Source: Ruminiclostridium papyrosolvens C7
Lineage (GTDB): Bacteria > Bacillota > Clostridia > Acetivibrionales > DSM-1351
NCBI RefSeq assembly: GCF_000421965.1
Contig: NZ_ATAY01000009.1
Span: forward strand, 1-53,423
Reading direction: 5' to 3'
DNA: 53,423 nucleotides
In this document: piece by piece, positions 46,273 through 53,423 of the stretch
How the letters are laid out: the number at the start of each line of letters is the position of its first letter
Position numbering within the stretch: the stretch's first letter is position 1
Notes under the pieces: generated by a model
The model's input: the letters and a program-made list of their open reading frames with translations, nothing else
What the model was told of the DNA's origin: nothing
Databases searched by the model: none
Translations under genes and position numbers: made by a program

Positions 46273-46282
46273 GGTATATACC
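46273..46282 (-). promoter_or_regulatory. Putative GntR (UTRA) operator
   Basis: Perfect palindrome GGTATATACC within CTGGTATATACCTC, between the -10 box and the start of the SIS gene. It resembles the GGTnTAnACC core reported for NagR/YvoA-type HutC regulators. The GntR/UTRA gene lies just upstream. Assignment by resemblance. Confidence 0.5.
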
Positions 46283-46292
46283 AGTTAATTAT

Positions 46293-46321
46293 AATTTAGC
46301 ATCTGACTGCCATAAAGTCAA
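46293..46321 (-). promoter_or_regulatory. Promoter of the SIS-ROK-PIG-L operon
   Basis: Read on the minus strand: TTGACT (46316-46321), 17-base spacer, TAAATT (46293-46298). The operator palindrome lies just downstream, a repression arrangement. Confidence 0.6.
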
Positions 46322-46342
46322 GCTGATTTTATGATAAAACCA

Positions 46343-46398
46343 ACAACGAGGCAATGTATTTCCGCCAACCTCTTCAGGTGGCGGGTAATGCTTCGTTA
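46343..46398 (-). terminator. Terminator of the GntR gene
   Basis: Long stem-loop with CCGCC..ACCT / AGGT..GGCGG around a CTTC tetraloop, plus outer AACGA / TCGTT pairing. On the minus strand it follows the regulator stop and runs into a T-rich stretch. The outer stem reaches a few bases into the regulator's 3' end. Confidence 0.65.
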
Positions 46399-47130
46399 TT
46401 GAGAGTTTTTATTATTATAAACCAAGACATTGTATTTATACTCATCAGAACGGTATTTAGAGTCTTCATAAAGTAATTTCAGGTTGGAATCAGTGTGAAC
46501 AACAGAGCTGATTTTTAAAACAGGAGTTCCGGAGGCAATTTTCAGCAGTTCCTTATCTTCAACAGACGCTTTGCCTGCCTCAATGACATTTTCAAGGTAA
46601 TCAATTTTATGAGAATATTCTTCTGTCAATACCTTGTACAGTGACTCTGTCAAATCATGGGTATCCAGGCTGGGGCAGTATTTTTCAGGAATGAAATTTT
46701 CTTCTATTGCTACAGGTTTGTCATTGGCAAATCTCAATCTTTTAATATTATAAACCAAATCATTTTCTTCCAGCTCCAGTATTTTTAGAATGTTATCCGG
46801 TGCTTTTATCTTTTCAAGCCTAAGAACTTTGGTCATTGGCAGCATGCCCTTGTTTCTGACAGTTTGGGAAAAACTTGTAATGTTTCTCTGTGCTATCTTG
46901 GATTTTGAAACAAAGGTTCCTTTACCTTTTTCCCTGTACAATGTGCCTTCCTGTACCAATTGTGTCAATGCCTGGCGCACAGTCATACGACTGATGCCTA
47001 AAGAGTCACTCAATTCTCTTTCAGATGGAATCAGGGAATTTTCAGCATACTCTCCACTGTTTATCTTTTCGATAATTTTGTTTTTTAGCTGATAATAAGC
47101 CGGAATAGGGCTTTTTTTATCAATATACAT
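46396..47130 (-). CDS. GntR/HutC-type regulator with UTRA domain
   Basis: 244 residues. N-terminal winged HTH (PIPAYYQLKNKIIEKINSGE, IPSERELSDSLGISRMTVRQ, GTLYREKGKGTFVSK) and a C-terminal UTRA effector domain (about 85-240: ITSFSQTVRNKGMLPMTKVL, PVAIEENFIPEKYCP, KISSVVHTDSNLKLLYEDSK). Closest in character to NagR/YvoA-type repressors that sense amino-sugar phosphates. It has its own terminator and probably represses the SIS-ROK-PIG-L operon through the GGTATATACC site. No second copy of that palindrome was found before the PTS operon. Confidence 0.9.
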   Translation of the reverse strand: MYIDKKSPIPAYYQLKNKIIEKINSGEYAENSLIPSERELSDSLGISRMTVRQALTQLVQEGTLYREKGKGTFVSKSKIAQRNITSFSQTVRNKGMLPMTKVLRLEKIKAPDNILKILELEENDLVYNIKRLRFANDKPVAIEENFIPEKYCPSLDTHDLTESLYKVLTEEYSHKIDYLENVIEAGKASVEDKELLKIASGTPVLKISSVVHTDSNLKLLYEDSKYRSDEYKYNVLVYNNKNSQ

Positions 47131-47290
47131 TTTTTCACGCCTTTATAATCTGACATATTTTATATACTACTACTTCCTCAAAAAAATATTAACATATAAT
47201 CAACAAAAAGGCCAGACCGGAGTGGGACGGTCACCGAAGCCGCTACAGATTTTCTTGTTAATTCACAACATAAAAAAATAAAGGGATAAT

Positions 47291-47318
47291 TTGAAATTGG
47301 CACCAAATATAGTATAAT
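47291..47318 (+). promoter_or_regulatory. Xylanase promoter
   Basis: TTGAAA (47291-47296), 16-base spacer, TATAAT (47313-47318). This would give a leader of roughly 425 bases before the xylanase start. Region 47131-47290 is intergenic with no other feature. Confidence 0.55.
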
Positions 47319-47469
47319 ATAGTTACATTTAAAAGAACTACTGATAGTTACATTTTCTAATCAATTTATTTATTCGATACATCGGATATTTAATTCAAAC
47401 TAACAAACAAAACTCTTATCATTGTGCCATCTTCCGTAATAGTAAAGAATATCCCTGAAAATAAAACCT

Positions 47470-47545
47470 ATGTTTCAAAAATGAGAAGCAAAAGATGCGG
47501 ATACTGCCGGTTAACCGGGTCCTTTGTGAAATCTCAAATTTGAAT
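47470..47545 (+). ncRNA. Structured leader element 1, possible regulatory RNA
   Basis: An outer stem TTCAAA..TGAGA / TCTCA..TTTGAA encloses a GC-rich core with GGAT...GTCC and the 12-bp palindrome CCGGTTAACCGG. No riboswitch class is matched with confidence. It lies in the xylanase leader, so it could control termination or translation. Confidence 0.35.
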
Positions 47546-47611
47546 AAACAAGACAATTAATATGAATGGAGGTGAATGTTTAAGAAAGTTAGGTAAAGGA
47601 AGTTGATTTAA

Positions 47612-47714
47612 CACCGGCGCAGAATTGTTTAACGCAAGATTAGCCTTGCAACCAGCGGTGGGACACAGAATATATAATCGAGCACCGGTTAGCAAGGGCA
47701 GATATGGTATCTGC
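47612..47714 (+). ncRNA. Structured leader element 2, possible regulatory RNA
   Basis: CACCG / CGGTG (47612-47616 and 47656-47660) enclose GCAAG / CTTGC. Further on is the hairpin GCAGATA-TGG-TATCTGC (47698-47714), 22 bases before the xylanase ribosome binding site. Closer to a composite RNA fold than to random sequence. Class unknown. Confidence 0.35.
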
Positions 47715-47749
47715 AAAGTACTATATTAAAATAAGAGGAGAGTTGATTT

Positions 47750-49021
47750 ATGAAAAAAAACAGTTTTAAATCTTTATCAGTGGCTCTTTCTGTCTTACTG
47801 ACAACGCTGATGGTTAGTTCAGTGACAGTTAGTGCCGCTACTCCAACAGGTACAAGGTTAAAGGATGTTCAAAGCAGGGTTATGGTAGGAACCGAATTCT
47901 CTAGTGGTTTTTATAACAATGATTCCACATTTTTCAACACTGCCACTCCAGAATTTAATCTGGTAACTGCTGAAAATTGTATGAAATGGGATGCTTTAGA
48001 ACCTTCACAAAATAGTTTTAACTTTGGCGAAGCAGATAAACTCCTGAACTGGGCGAATACTAACAAATATAAGGTTCATGGACATACGTTTGTTTGGCAC
48101 AATCAAGCTCCAAGTTGGTTACAGAATTTAAATGCCAGTGCTTTGGAGTCTGCCTTGAACAATCATATTGACAAGGTTATGGGACATTATAAAGGCCAGA
48201 TTCCTATTTGGGACGTAGCTAATGAAGTTTTTGAGGACAACGGAAGCTACAGAAATTCCTTCTGGTATAGAACTATGGGTAAGAGCTTTATTGAAAAAGC
48301 ATTTATCCGTGCTCGTGCGGCTGATCCTTCTGCTAAGCTAGTATACAATGATTACAATCTTGAGTATACCGGTCCTAAGTCCAACGCTGCCTATGAGATG
48401 CTCAAAGACTTTAAGAGCCGGGGTATACCTGTAGACGGTATTGGGTTCCAGATGCACCTAGATATACAATACGCAATTGACTATAATGACTTCGCTAAGA
48501 ATATGCAACGTTTTGCAGATTTAGGCCTTGAGATATATGTAACCGAGATGGATGTACGTGTATCCAGCAATACTAATTCGACTGAACTTCAAACTCAAGC
48601 CAGCTACTACAAGAATATCATCGAGAAATGTATGGCACAGCCTGCTGTAAAGGCTATCCAATTTTGGGGCTTCACAGATAAATATTCTTGGGTACCCGGA
48701 ACATTCTCAGGAAGAGACAATGCTTTACTCTTTGATAAAAACTATAATCCAAAACCAGCTTATTATGCAGTGCAAGCAGCTCTCGCTACAGCTCCTACAC
48801 CGACAGTAAAATATGGTGACCTTGACGGCAGCGGAAGTGTAGACGCTATAGATTATTCACTTCTAAAGCAATATCTGCTGGGCTCAATAACCAAATTCCC
48901 TGCTGAAAATGGTTTGGTTGCTGCAGATGTAAATGCCAGCGGAACAGTAGATGCGTTAGATTTTGCTGTTATGAAGCAATATCTGATTGGACTTATAACA
49001 AAATTCCCTGCACAAGTATAA
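47750..49021 (+). CDS. Cellulosomal GH10 endo-xylanase with type I dockerin
   Basis: 423 residues behind AGGAGAG. Signal peptide (ends VSAATP), GH10 catalytic domain (about 35-345) with KVHGHTFVWHNQAPSWL, acid/base Glu159 in WDVANEVFED and nucleophile Glu266 in YVTEMDV, plus QFWGFTDKYSW. A short Thr/Pro linker leads to a type I dockerin (about 358-423) with two calcium-loop repeats (DLDGSGSVDAIDYSLLKQYL; DVNASGTVDALDFAVMKQYL). The recognition positions are Ala-Ile and Ala-Leu, as in R. cellulolyticum-type cellulosomes. It cleaves xylan backbone as part of the secreted complex. No CBM is present. Monocistronic, with a long leader and a strong terminator. Confidence 0.97.
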   Translation: MKKNSFKSLSVALSVLLTTLMVSSVTVSAATPTGTRLKDVQSRVMVGTEFSSGFYNNDSTFFNTATPEFNLVTAENCMKWDALEPSQNSFNFGEADKLLNWANTNKYKVHGHTFVWHNQAPSWLQNLNASALESALNNHIDKVMGHYKGQIPIWDVANEVFEDNGSYRNSFWYRTMGKSFIEKAFIRARAADPSAKLVYNDYNLEYTGPKSNAAYEMLKDFKSRGIPVDGIGFQMHLDIQYAIDYNDFAKNMQRFADLGLEIYVTEMDVRVSSNTNSTELQTQASYYKNIIEKCMAQPAVKAIQFWGFTDKYSWVPGTFSGRDNALLFDKNYNPKPAYYAVQAALATAPTPTVKYGDLDGSGSVDAIDYSLLKQYLLGSITKFPAENGLVAADVNASGTVDALDFAVMKQYLIGLITKFPAQV

Positions 49022-49046
49022 TAAAAGTTAATAAAAGCTAAAGTAG

Positions 49047-49080
49047 ATATGCCAGTTTGCTTCAGCAGACTGGCATATTT
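49047..49080 (+). terminator. Terminator of the xylanase gene
   Basis: ATATGCCAGT.TGC / GCA.ACTGGCATAT around a TTCA loop, followed by a short T-run. Confidence 0.85.
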
Positions 49081-49109
49081 ACCTTCTTTGCTGTGAAGAT
49101 ATTCAGAAA

Positions 49110-49292
49110 GTGAGTGCAGTCCCTGAGGTAGAGACATTCTCCCAGTGGGTTGTACAGGGGAAATTGGCGGAGCTTGGAATAGAGATGAAAGTAAGCCACA
49201 CTATCGAAGAAATCGGCTGCAATAAAGTTGTATGCAACGGACTCAGGTTGTTTTTTGAGTATAATTACAATCGCCTTTCTTTTCTATTTTAA
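49110..49292 (+). pseudogene. Probable gene fragment, unassigned
   Basis: 60 codons from a GTG-type start with no binding site. The text KLAELGIEMKVSHTIEEIGC and NKVVCNG recalls the segment of FAD/NAD-dependent oxidoreductases that precedes the second nucleotide-binding region. It is truncated on both sides and its end overlaps the PadR gene on the other strand. I regard it as a relic. Confidence 0.25.
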
Positions 49293-50201
49293 AAGCCATT
49301 TTTCTACTTCTTCTTTACTTTCATACAATCTAAAATGATTACCTTTGTTGGTTTCCAGGGCCATTTCCTTAAACCTGCCTTTTTGAATTGTCTCCTGAGG
49401 AACAATAGCAGCAGCTTTTATACCATAGTTTATAAATTTTTGAATAATGTTACTGGCAACTTTTGTTTTAAGTTTAAAGAAGTCTTCTGACAAGGTTTCA
49501 TAGTGTATCATAAGTGCATTTGCCTCATGTTCCCAGCATAAAGCTATCAGATCAAGTGCATCATTCTCTGTACTTATAGATTCAGTAGTAGAAATCACTT
49601 CAATATATTTTTTGCTTCCTATTTTTCTAATTTGATAGTTCATTTTTTCTTTTTCCTCCTCTACGTCATTTCCAAACAACTTCTGACGGGTTTCATGAAC
49701 CCAATTAAGTTCATTTTTATAGTTTGAAATAATGTTCTCTGAAATCATTTCCCATATTAAGCTTTCTCTGGCGCTTCTGTTAGGTGAATTACGAGCACGC
49801 CTGTATTTTTCTTTCTCCATAATTAATTGAAGCTTGATTTCATTTTCATATTCTGAGAGTAACTCACTTAATTCCTGATTACTCAACATATCCGACCATG
49901 CAAACTGTACTAAAAAGGTTTTTTTAATTTCAGGAGCCTCCGGTGATGACAACAGCCACTTTTTTAGTTCTTTAAGTCCTTCTTCTGTTATCGTATATAT
50001 TTTCTTTAAAGGAGAGTTATCCTGATGGATTACTTGATTAGTAACAAAATCTTCGTCTTCCAGATTGGTTAGAGCTTTGTAAATTTGATTATTGTTTCCT
50101 GACCAATACATAAAGGAGGAATCCTCAAAAATCTTTTTTAGTTCATATCCTGTTATGGGTTTCCAACTTAGTATTCCTAATATTGCTAATAGTATTGACA
50201 T
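49284..50201 (-). CDS. PadR regulator fused to DUF4180
   Basis: 305 residues from ATG 50201, with GGGGTGTG upstream; an in-frame ATG at 50243 lies within the operator. The N-terminus is a PadR winged HTH (ILLAILGILSWKPITGYELK, YWSGNNNQIYKALTNLEDED, KKIYTITEEGLKELKKWLLS), then a helical PadR C-terminal region (about 90-180). From about residue 187 comes a DUF4180 domain (YQIRKIGSKKYIEVIST, ENDALDLIALCWEHEANALM, LSEDFFKLKTKVASNIIQKF, FRLYESKEEVEKWLL). DUF4180 is more often a stand-alone protein. A perfect palindromic operator sits at its own start, so autorepression is likely. Ligand unknown. Confidence 0.88.
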   Translation of the reverse strand: MSILLAILGILSWKPITGYELKKIFEDSSFMYWSGNNNQIYKALTNLEDEDFVTNQVIHQDNSPLKKIYTITEEGLKELKKWLLSSPEAPEIKKTFLVQFAWSDMLSNQELSELLSEYENEIKLQLIMEKEKYRRARNSPNRSARESLIWEMISENIISNYKNELNWVHETRQKLFGNDVEEEKEKMNYQIRKIGSKKYIEVISTTESISTENDALDLIALCWEHEANALMIHYETLSEDFFKLKTKVASNIIQKFINYGIKAAAIVPQETIQKGRFKEMALETNKGNHFRLYESKEEVEKWLLK

Positions 50202-50219
50202 AATCACACCCCGTTTACA

Positions 50220-50251
50220 AATAACATATGTTAATAGTAACATATGTTATT
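50220..50251. promoter_or_regulatory. Putative PadR operator
   Basis: Two perfect inverted arms, AATAACATATGTTA and TAACATATGTTATT, separated by 4 bases. Each arm contains ACATATGT, itself a palindrome. It lies 19 bases upstream of the PadR-DUF4180 start, where it would block its promoter. Confidence 0.75.
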
Positions 50252-50378
50252 TGTGAGTGTCAACTTATTAGTTTATCTCTATTTTACAATAGTTGAAAAT
50301 AAACCCATGATATGCTATGTTTTGTATTAGATATAAGTTAAAAGTATAGTGTACGACTAGATTGGGGGAACTATAGTT

Positions 50379-51413
50379 ATGGCAATATGGCTGTTTCGTG
50401 CAGGTAGTTCAGGAGAGTATGAGAACAAGTTTCTGGAAGATAATAGAGTGTATCTTACATGGGAGGAACTTAAGCTTGATTTGACAAAATTTAAAAGCAA
50501 AAAGGACTTGTATAACTATTTATTGGAGGACTACGGTGCAGAGATACCTGGACGTGCAAGAAACTGGGCTTCTCAGATTTGGCCTATTGCACATGAAATC
50601 AAAATAGGGGACTGGATAGTTCTGCCAAGCAAAATGAAGGCATCTGTACATATTGGAGAAATAACTGGCGAATATGTATTTGATAAAAAGCAAGAAGATC
50701 CATATTTCCATTATAGGGCTGTAAGGTGGTTTGCTACAGATATTCCAAGGGTAAATTTTGATCAGGACATTCTTTATTCTTTTGGAGCCTTTATGACTGT
50801 TTGCCGCATAAGTAGGAATGATGCTGAGAATAGAATAAGAGAAATGGGAAAAAATAAGTGGATGCCGAAGGAAGGAATGGAGATCAATCGTATTCAAGAT
50901 GTTGAAGATGAGCTTAGTCAAGACGGCATTGATTTTGAACAGTATGCTATGGATCACATAGCAAAACACCTTATGAGAAAATTTAAAGGGCATGGTATGG
51001 CACGAATTGTTGAGGCTATATTGAAGGCAAAGGGTTATGTAACTTACCGCAGTCCGGAAGGCCCCGACAAAGGTGTTGATATCCTCGCTTCTCAAGGTCC
51101 GCTAGGCTTTGGAAGTCCTAAATTATGTATTCAGGTTAAAACAACTGATGCCCAAGTTGATAGACCGATTCTCGACCAGTTAGTAGGTACAATGCATAAT
51201 TACAAAGCCGATCATGGTTTGTTGGTTTCCTGGAGTGGATTCAAAAGCTCTGTTTATAAAGAAATACCATCCCAGTTTTTTAATGTAAGGCTTTGGGATC
51301 AAAAGGAAATTATTAATGAGCTTTTGGAGAATTATGAGAAATTAGACGATGAAATAAAAGCTGAGATACCACTAAAGAGAATATGGACTTTGACATTCCC
51401 TGGCAGGGAGTAA
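50379..51413 (+). CDS. Mrr-like (type IV) restriction endonuclease
   Basis: 344 residues. N-terminal part (about 1-125) resembles an EVE/PUA-type nucleic-acid-binding domain (MAIWLFRAGSSGEYENKFLE, IGDWIVLPSKMKASVHIGEI, YHFYRAVRW-type core). The C-terminal part (about 200-320) is a PD-(D/E)xK Mrr_cat nuclease: GMARIVEAILKAKGYVTYRS, then KGVDILAS (catalytic Asp), then LCIQVKTT (Gln-x-Lys). Enzymes of this kind cut modified foreign DNA. No methylase is adjacent. Single gene between the PadR regulator and the DUF4256 gene. Confidence 0.82.
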   Translation: MAIWLFRAGSSGEYENKFLEDNRVYLTWEELKLDLTKFKSKKDLYNYLLEDYGAEIPGRARNWASQIWPIAHEIKIGDWIVLPSKMKASVHIGEITGEYVFDKKQEDPYFHYRAVRWFATDIPRVNFDQDILYSFGAFMTVCRISRNDAENRIREMGKNKWMPKEGMEINRIQDVEDELSQDGIDFEQYAMDHIAKHLMRKFKGHGMARIVEAILKAKGYVTYRSPEGPDKGVDILASQGPLGFGSPKLCIQVKTTDAQVDRPILDQLVGTMHNYKADHGLLVSWSGFKSSVYKEIPSQFFNVRLWDQKEIINELLENYEKLDDEIKAEIPLKRIWTLTFPGRE

Positions 51414-51415
51414 AT

Positions 51416-51449
51416 AATCTTGGGTATCACATCTACAAAGATTTTTTAG
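51416..51449 (+). terminator. Weak terminator after the Mrr-like gene
   Basis: AATCTT..G / C..AAGATT with a long loop followed by six Ts, directly after the stop. Confidence 0.45.
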
Positions 51450-51522
51450 AAATTAATATAAATGGTAATAATGATTATATTGGTAATAAGATATATATAA
51501 AACTTCATTAGGAGATTTTACA

Positions 51523-52089
51523 ATGATAAATGAAAAAAGAGAGTTGTTACCGGAACAGAGTGAGAAACTGCTAAAAGAATTGAAAGCTCGTTTTGAGAAA
51601 AATATGCACCGCCATAATGATACGGAATGGGCTAAGGTGCAAGCAAAACTGGAAGCAAATATTGAAAAACTGTGGGCGCTTAGTGAGATGGAAAGAACCG
51701 GCGGTGAACCGGACGTTGTCGGTTATGATAAAAAGACAGATGAATATATTTTTTGTGATTGTTCAGCAGAAAGTCCAAAAGGACGCAGAAGTGCTTGTTA
51801 CGACCGTGAAGCATTGGAGTCAAGAAAAGAACATAAACCAGAATATAATGCTATCGATATGGCTGCTGAAATGGGGACTGAGCTTTTAACGGAAGAACAA
51901 TACCGGGAGTTGCAAAAACTGGGGAATTTCGATATGAAAACCTCAAGCTGGGTGAAAACACCTGCTTCTATTAGAAAACTTGGAGGTGCAATTTTTTGTG
52001 ATCGCCGTTATGATACAGTTTTCGTTTACCACAATGGAGCAGAGTCCTACTATTCTTCAAGAGGTTTCCGCAGCTCGTTGAGAGTTTAA
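51523..52089 (+). CDS. DUF4256 family protein
   Basis: 188 residues behind TAGGAG. Matches DUF4256 in length and signatures: LLPEQSEKLLKELKARFEKN, LWALSEMERTGGEPDVVGYD, FCDCSAESPKGRRSACYDRE, MAAEMGTELLTEEQYRELQK, FDMKTSSWVKTPASIRKLGG. Small cytoplasmic protein of unknown function. Only an AT-rich gap separates it from the next gene (52090-52315). Confidence 0.9.
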   Translation: MINEKRELLPEQSEKLLKELKARFEKNMHRHNDTEWAKVQAKLEANIEKLWALSEMERTGGEPDVVGYDKKTDEYIFCDCSAESPKGRRSACYDREALESRKEHKPEYNAIDMAAEMGTELLTEEQYRELQKLGNFDMKTSSWVKTPASIRKLGGAIFCDRRYDTVFVYHNGAESYYSSRGFRSSLRV

Positions 52090-52222
52090 TTTATTCGGGA
52101 GAAATTCTTGTCCCATCAAACTTTTACAACTGAAATTACTTTTTATTTTACGTTTATTTCTCTATCATTCAATAGTCGCAAATTCCGACATTATATACAA
52201 AATATGTAACAAGTTATAAATA

Positions 52223-52251
52223 TTGACAGTGTTTTGATATAGTGATAGCAT
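52223..52251 (+). promoter_or_regulatory. Promoter upstream of the last gene
   Basis: TTGACA (52223-52228), 17-base spacer, TAGCAT (52246-52251). About 65 bases before the start codon. Confidence 0.55.
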
Positions 52252-52315
52252 AAAGAGAAGATTAGAAATACCGATAAAAGATAAAACAAAAGTAATTATC
52301 AGGAGGCTGTATGAT

Positions 52316-53395
52316 ATGAGTTATCAGCTATCGGAGAATAAGCTAAGAATAAATATTCAAAAGGATTTAACTACATATTTAAACTATTCCCTTCCGCTTT
52401 GTGCAATTCTCACTGACGACAGCCTGTATTCATGGTTTTATCAGCACTTTGTACAGCTTTATACTTTGACTGACGATAATGGTAACCTTTGGGTTGACTA
52501 CTTAGAACATCGTGATTTTTATAGGGATGTTGCAGAAAATAAAATATATGATTATAAAAGGTTAAGTGAAGAAAAGGATATTGTTGAATTCATTATTAAC
52601 AAAATAAACCAGGGATGTTATGTAATAATTTTTGTAGATGAATACTATTTACCAAAAAAATTAAGTTATATGTCAAATCACTTTTTGCACCAATTAATGG
52701 TTTACGGGTATAGTAATCAAACCGAGACTTTAATGACAATTGCTTTTAATGAGAAAGGCGTGTTTACAAGTAATGAATATACCTACAAAATACTTAATCA
52801 AGCATACGAATTAGGAAAAGAAAACTATCAATCCTCACCAGTGTGGGTCTTAAATGAAACTGCAGAGATTATCAAACCTAAAAATAATATAGAGACGTAT
52901 AATTTTAAATTGGATTTATTTCTGGAGGAATTGAAGATTTATTTATCGGGTGATGGAAATTATTCCATGATACGTCCAAATAATCTTGAGACAAATGGAA
53001 GGCAGGCATCATTTAATTTTAAAGTGCATGATGAATTAATTCTTCATTTAAACGACTTAATCCAAGGAAAGAATACTATGGATTTTAGATATATGCACTT
53101 AATGTTCGAGCATAAATCAATCATGCATAAACGACTTGAGTATATAGTTTCACATTTTAATTCCAGTGAAATATTAGTAATGCTTATTCGGGAATATTCA
53201 GGAGTAGTAAAAAAAGCACTTTATGCAAGAAATCTTTTTTTAAAGCACAGTGTTATAGCTCAAGGGGGCAGTGACAACGAGTCATACAAGACTGAACTAT
53301 TACTTAAGATAATAGATACAATTTGTCTGGTTAAGGAGCAAGAAGAGAAGATACTAACCAATATTTATGACGAGCTGAAGAATATAAACATATAA
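52316..53395 (+). CDS. C39/BtrH-like protein of unknown role
   Basis: 359 residues behind AGGAGG (52301-52306). Residues about 25-170 contain SLPLCAILTDDSLYSWFYQHF and the segment GCYVIIFVDEYYLPKKLSYM, then HFLHQLMVYGYSNQTETLMT and an AFNEKGVF block. These recall the cysteine-protease-like N-terminal domain of BtrH-type proteins found beside peptide or aminoglycoside biosynthesis genes. The expected catalytic Cys is only tentatively present (Cys29). The C-terminal half is helical. The gene is monocistronic with its own promoter. The function is not assignable. Confidence 0.55.
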   Translation: MSYQLSENKLRINIQKDLTTYLNYSLPLCAILTDDSLYSWFYQHFVQLYTLTDDNGNLWVDYLEHRDFYRDVAENKIYDYKRLSEEKDIVEFIINKINQGCYVIIFVDEYYLPKKLSYMSNHFLHQLMVYGYSNQTETLMTIAFNEKGVFTSNEYTYKILNQAYELGKENYQSSPVWVLNETAEIIKPKNNIETYNFKLDLFLEELKIYLSGDGNYSMIRPNNLETNGRQASFNFKVHDELILHLNDLIQGKNTMDFRYMHLMFEHKSIMHKRLEYIVSHFNSSEILVMLIREYSGVVKKALYARNLFLKHSVIAQGGSDNESYKTELLLKIIDTICLVKEQEEKILTNIYDELKNINI

Positions 53396-53422
53396 TCTGC
53401 TTCAAAATATTCTTCAGCTCGT
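53370..53422 (+). terminator. Terminator overlapping the end of the last gene
   Basis: 16-base perfect arms ACGAGCTGAAGAATAT (inside the coding end) and ATATTCTTCAGCTCGT. The window ends one base later, so a T-run cannot be seen. Confidence 0.6.
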
Positions 53423-53423
53423 G

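Noticed and set aside
47490..47530. Resemblance of the xylanase leader to a c-di-GMP-I (GEMM) riboswitch 3' end
   Set aside because: The palindrome with GCCGGTTAACC looks similar, but the required 5' conserved blocks of GEMM are missing. Only a generic structured leader can be claimed.
1..53423. CRISPR arrays, tRNA and rRNA genes
   Set aside because: No regularly spaced direct repeats and no cloverleaf or rRNA-like segments were seen on reading both strands; a dedicated scan was not possible.

Overview
This is low-GC, AT-rich chromosomal DNA with strong AGGAGG-type ribosome binding sites, so a Clostridia-type Firmicute. The best pointer to the genus is the GH10 xylanase at 47750-49021. It ends in a type I dockerin whose two calcium loops carry Ala-Ile and Ala-Leu at the recognition positions (VDAIDY, VDALDF). 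That pattern is typical of mesophilic cellulosome producers such as Ruminiclostridium (Clostridium) cellulolyticum or papyrosolvens. Species assignment is inference.

Layout. (1) 1-4800: a long SLH-type/CBM9/CE1 esterase gene inside a graveyard of decayed DNA (MFS-transporter fragment, recombinase-like fragment, a 26-bp duplicated coding scrap, several orphan hairpins). (2) 4830-6415: two small orphan genes (acyltransferase-like DUF5596 type; DUF2200) and an unassigned reading frame. (3) 6628-10127: a compact three-gene unit of two AHBA-synthase-like DegT aminotransferases and a 3-dehydroquinate-synthase-family cyclase, closed by a terminator. This is the best candidate for an undescribed aminocyclitol or amino-carba-sugar pathway. 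(4) 10338-11321: a tiny Lys-rich protein and a CvfB-type S1 protein. (5) 11435-19413: a YesM/YesN two-component system, a CUT1 sugar ABC importer without its own ATPase, and a Gfo/Idh/MocA oxidoreductase. (6) 19712-32630: a self-contained phosphotransferase locus (PRD regulator, its own EI and HPr, IIA/IIB/IIC) with amino-sugar genes: BadF-type kinase, GH4 6-phospho-glycosidase, MupG-type 6-phospho-muramidase, GlmU-like nucleotidyltransferase, UPF0309 SIS protein. (7) 32711-42787: an SLH cell-surface protein and two very large secreted proteins sharing an unusual two-blade 'propeller' module and a repeated alpha-helical domain. (8) 42901-47130, minus strand: GntR/UTRA regulator, SIS-type aminosugar-phosphate isomerase/deaminase, ROK kinase with a long N-terminal extension, PIG-L deacetylase. 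(9) 47291-49021: dockerin xylanase with a long structured leader. (10) 49284-53395: PadR-DUF4180 regulator, Mrr-like restriction nuclease, DUF4256 protein, and a C39/BtrH-like protein of unknown role.

How it fits together (inference): sections 6 and 8 look like two halves of one amino-sugar economy. A dedicated phosphorelay imports a beta-linked amino-sugar disaccharide as its 6-phosphate, cytoplasmic GH4 and MupG enzymes cleave it, kinases and SIS enzymes process the products, and a GlmU-like enzyme could re-activate sugar phosphate. The surface proteins of section 7 follow directly and may capture or process the polymer outside. The relay proteins carry unusual changes (HPr without Ser46, EI with an altered CGHAG motif, regulator with both PRD2 histidines replaced by Tyr), which suggests a relay insulated from central carbon control. 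No tRNA, rRNA, CRISPR array or intact insertion sequence was seen.
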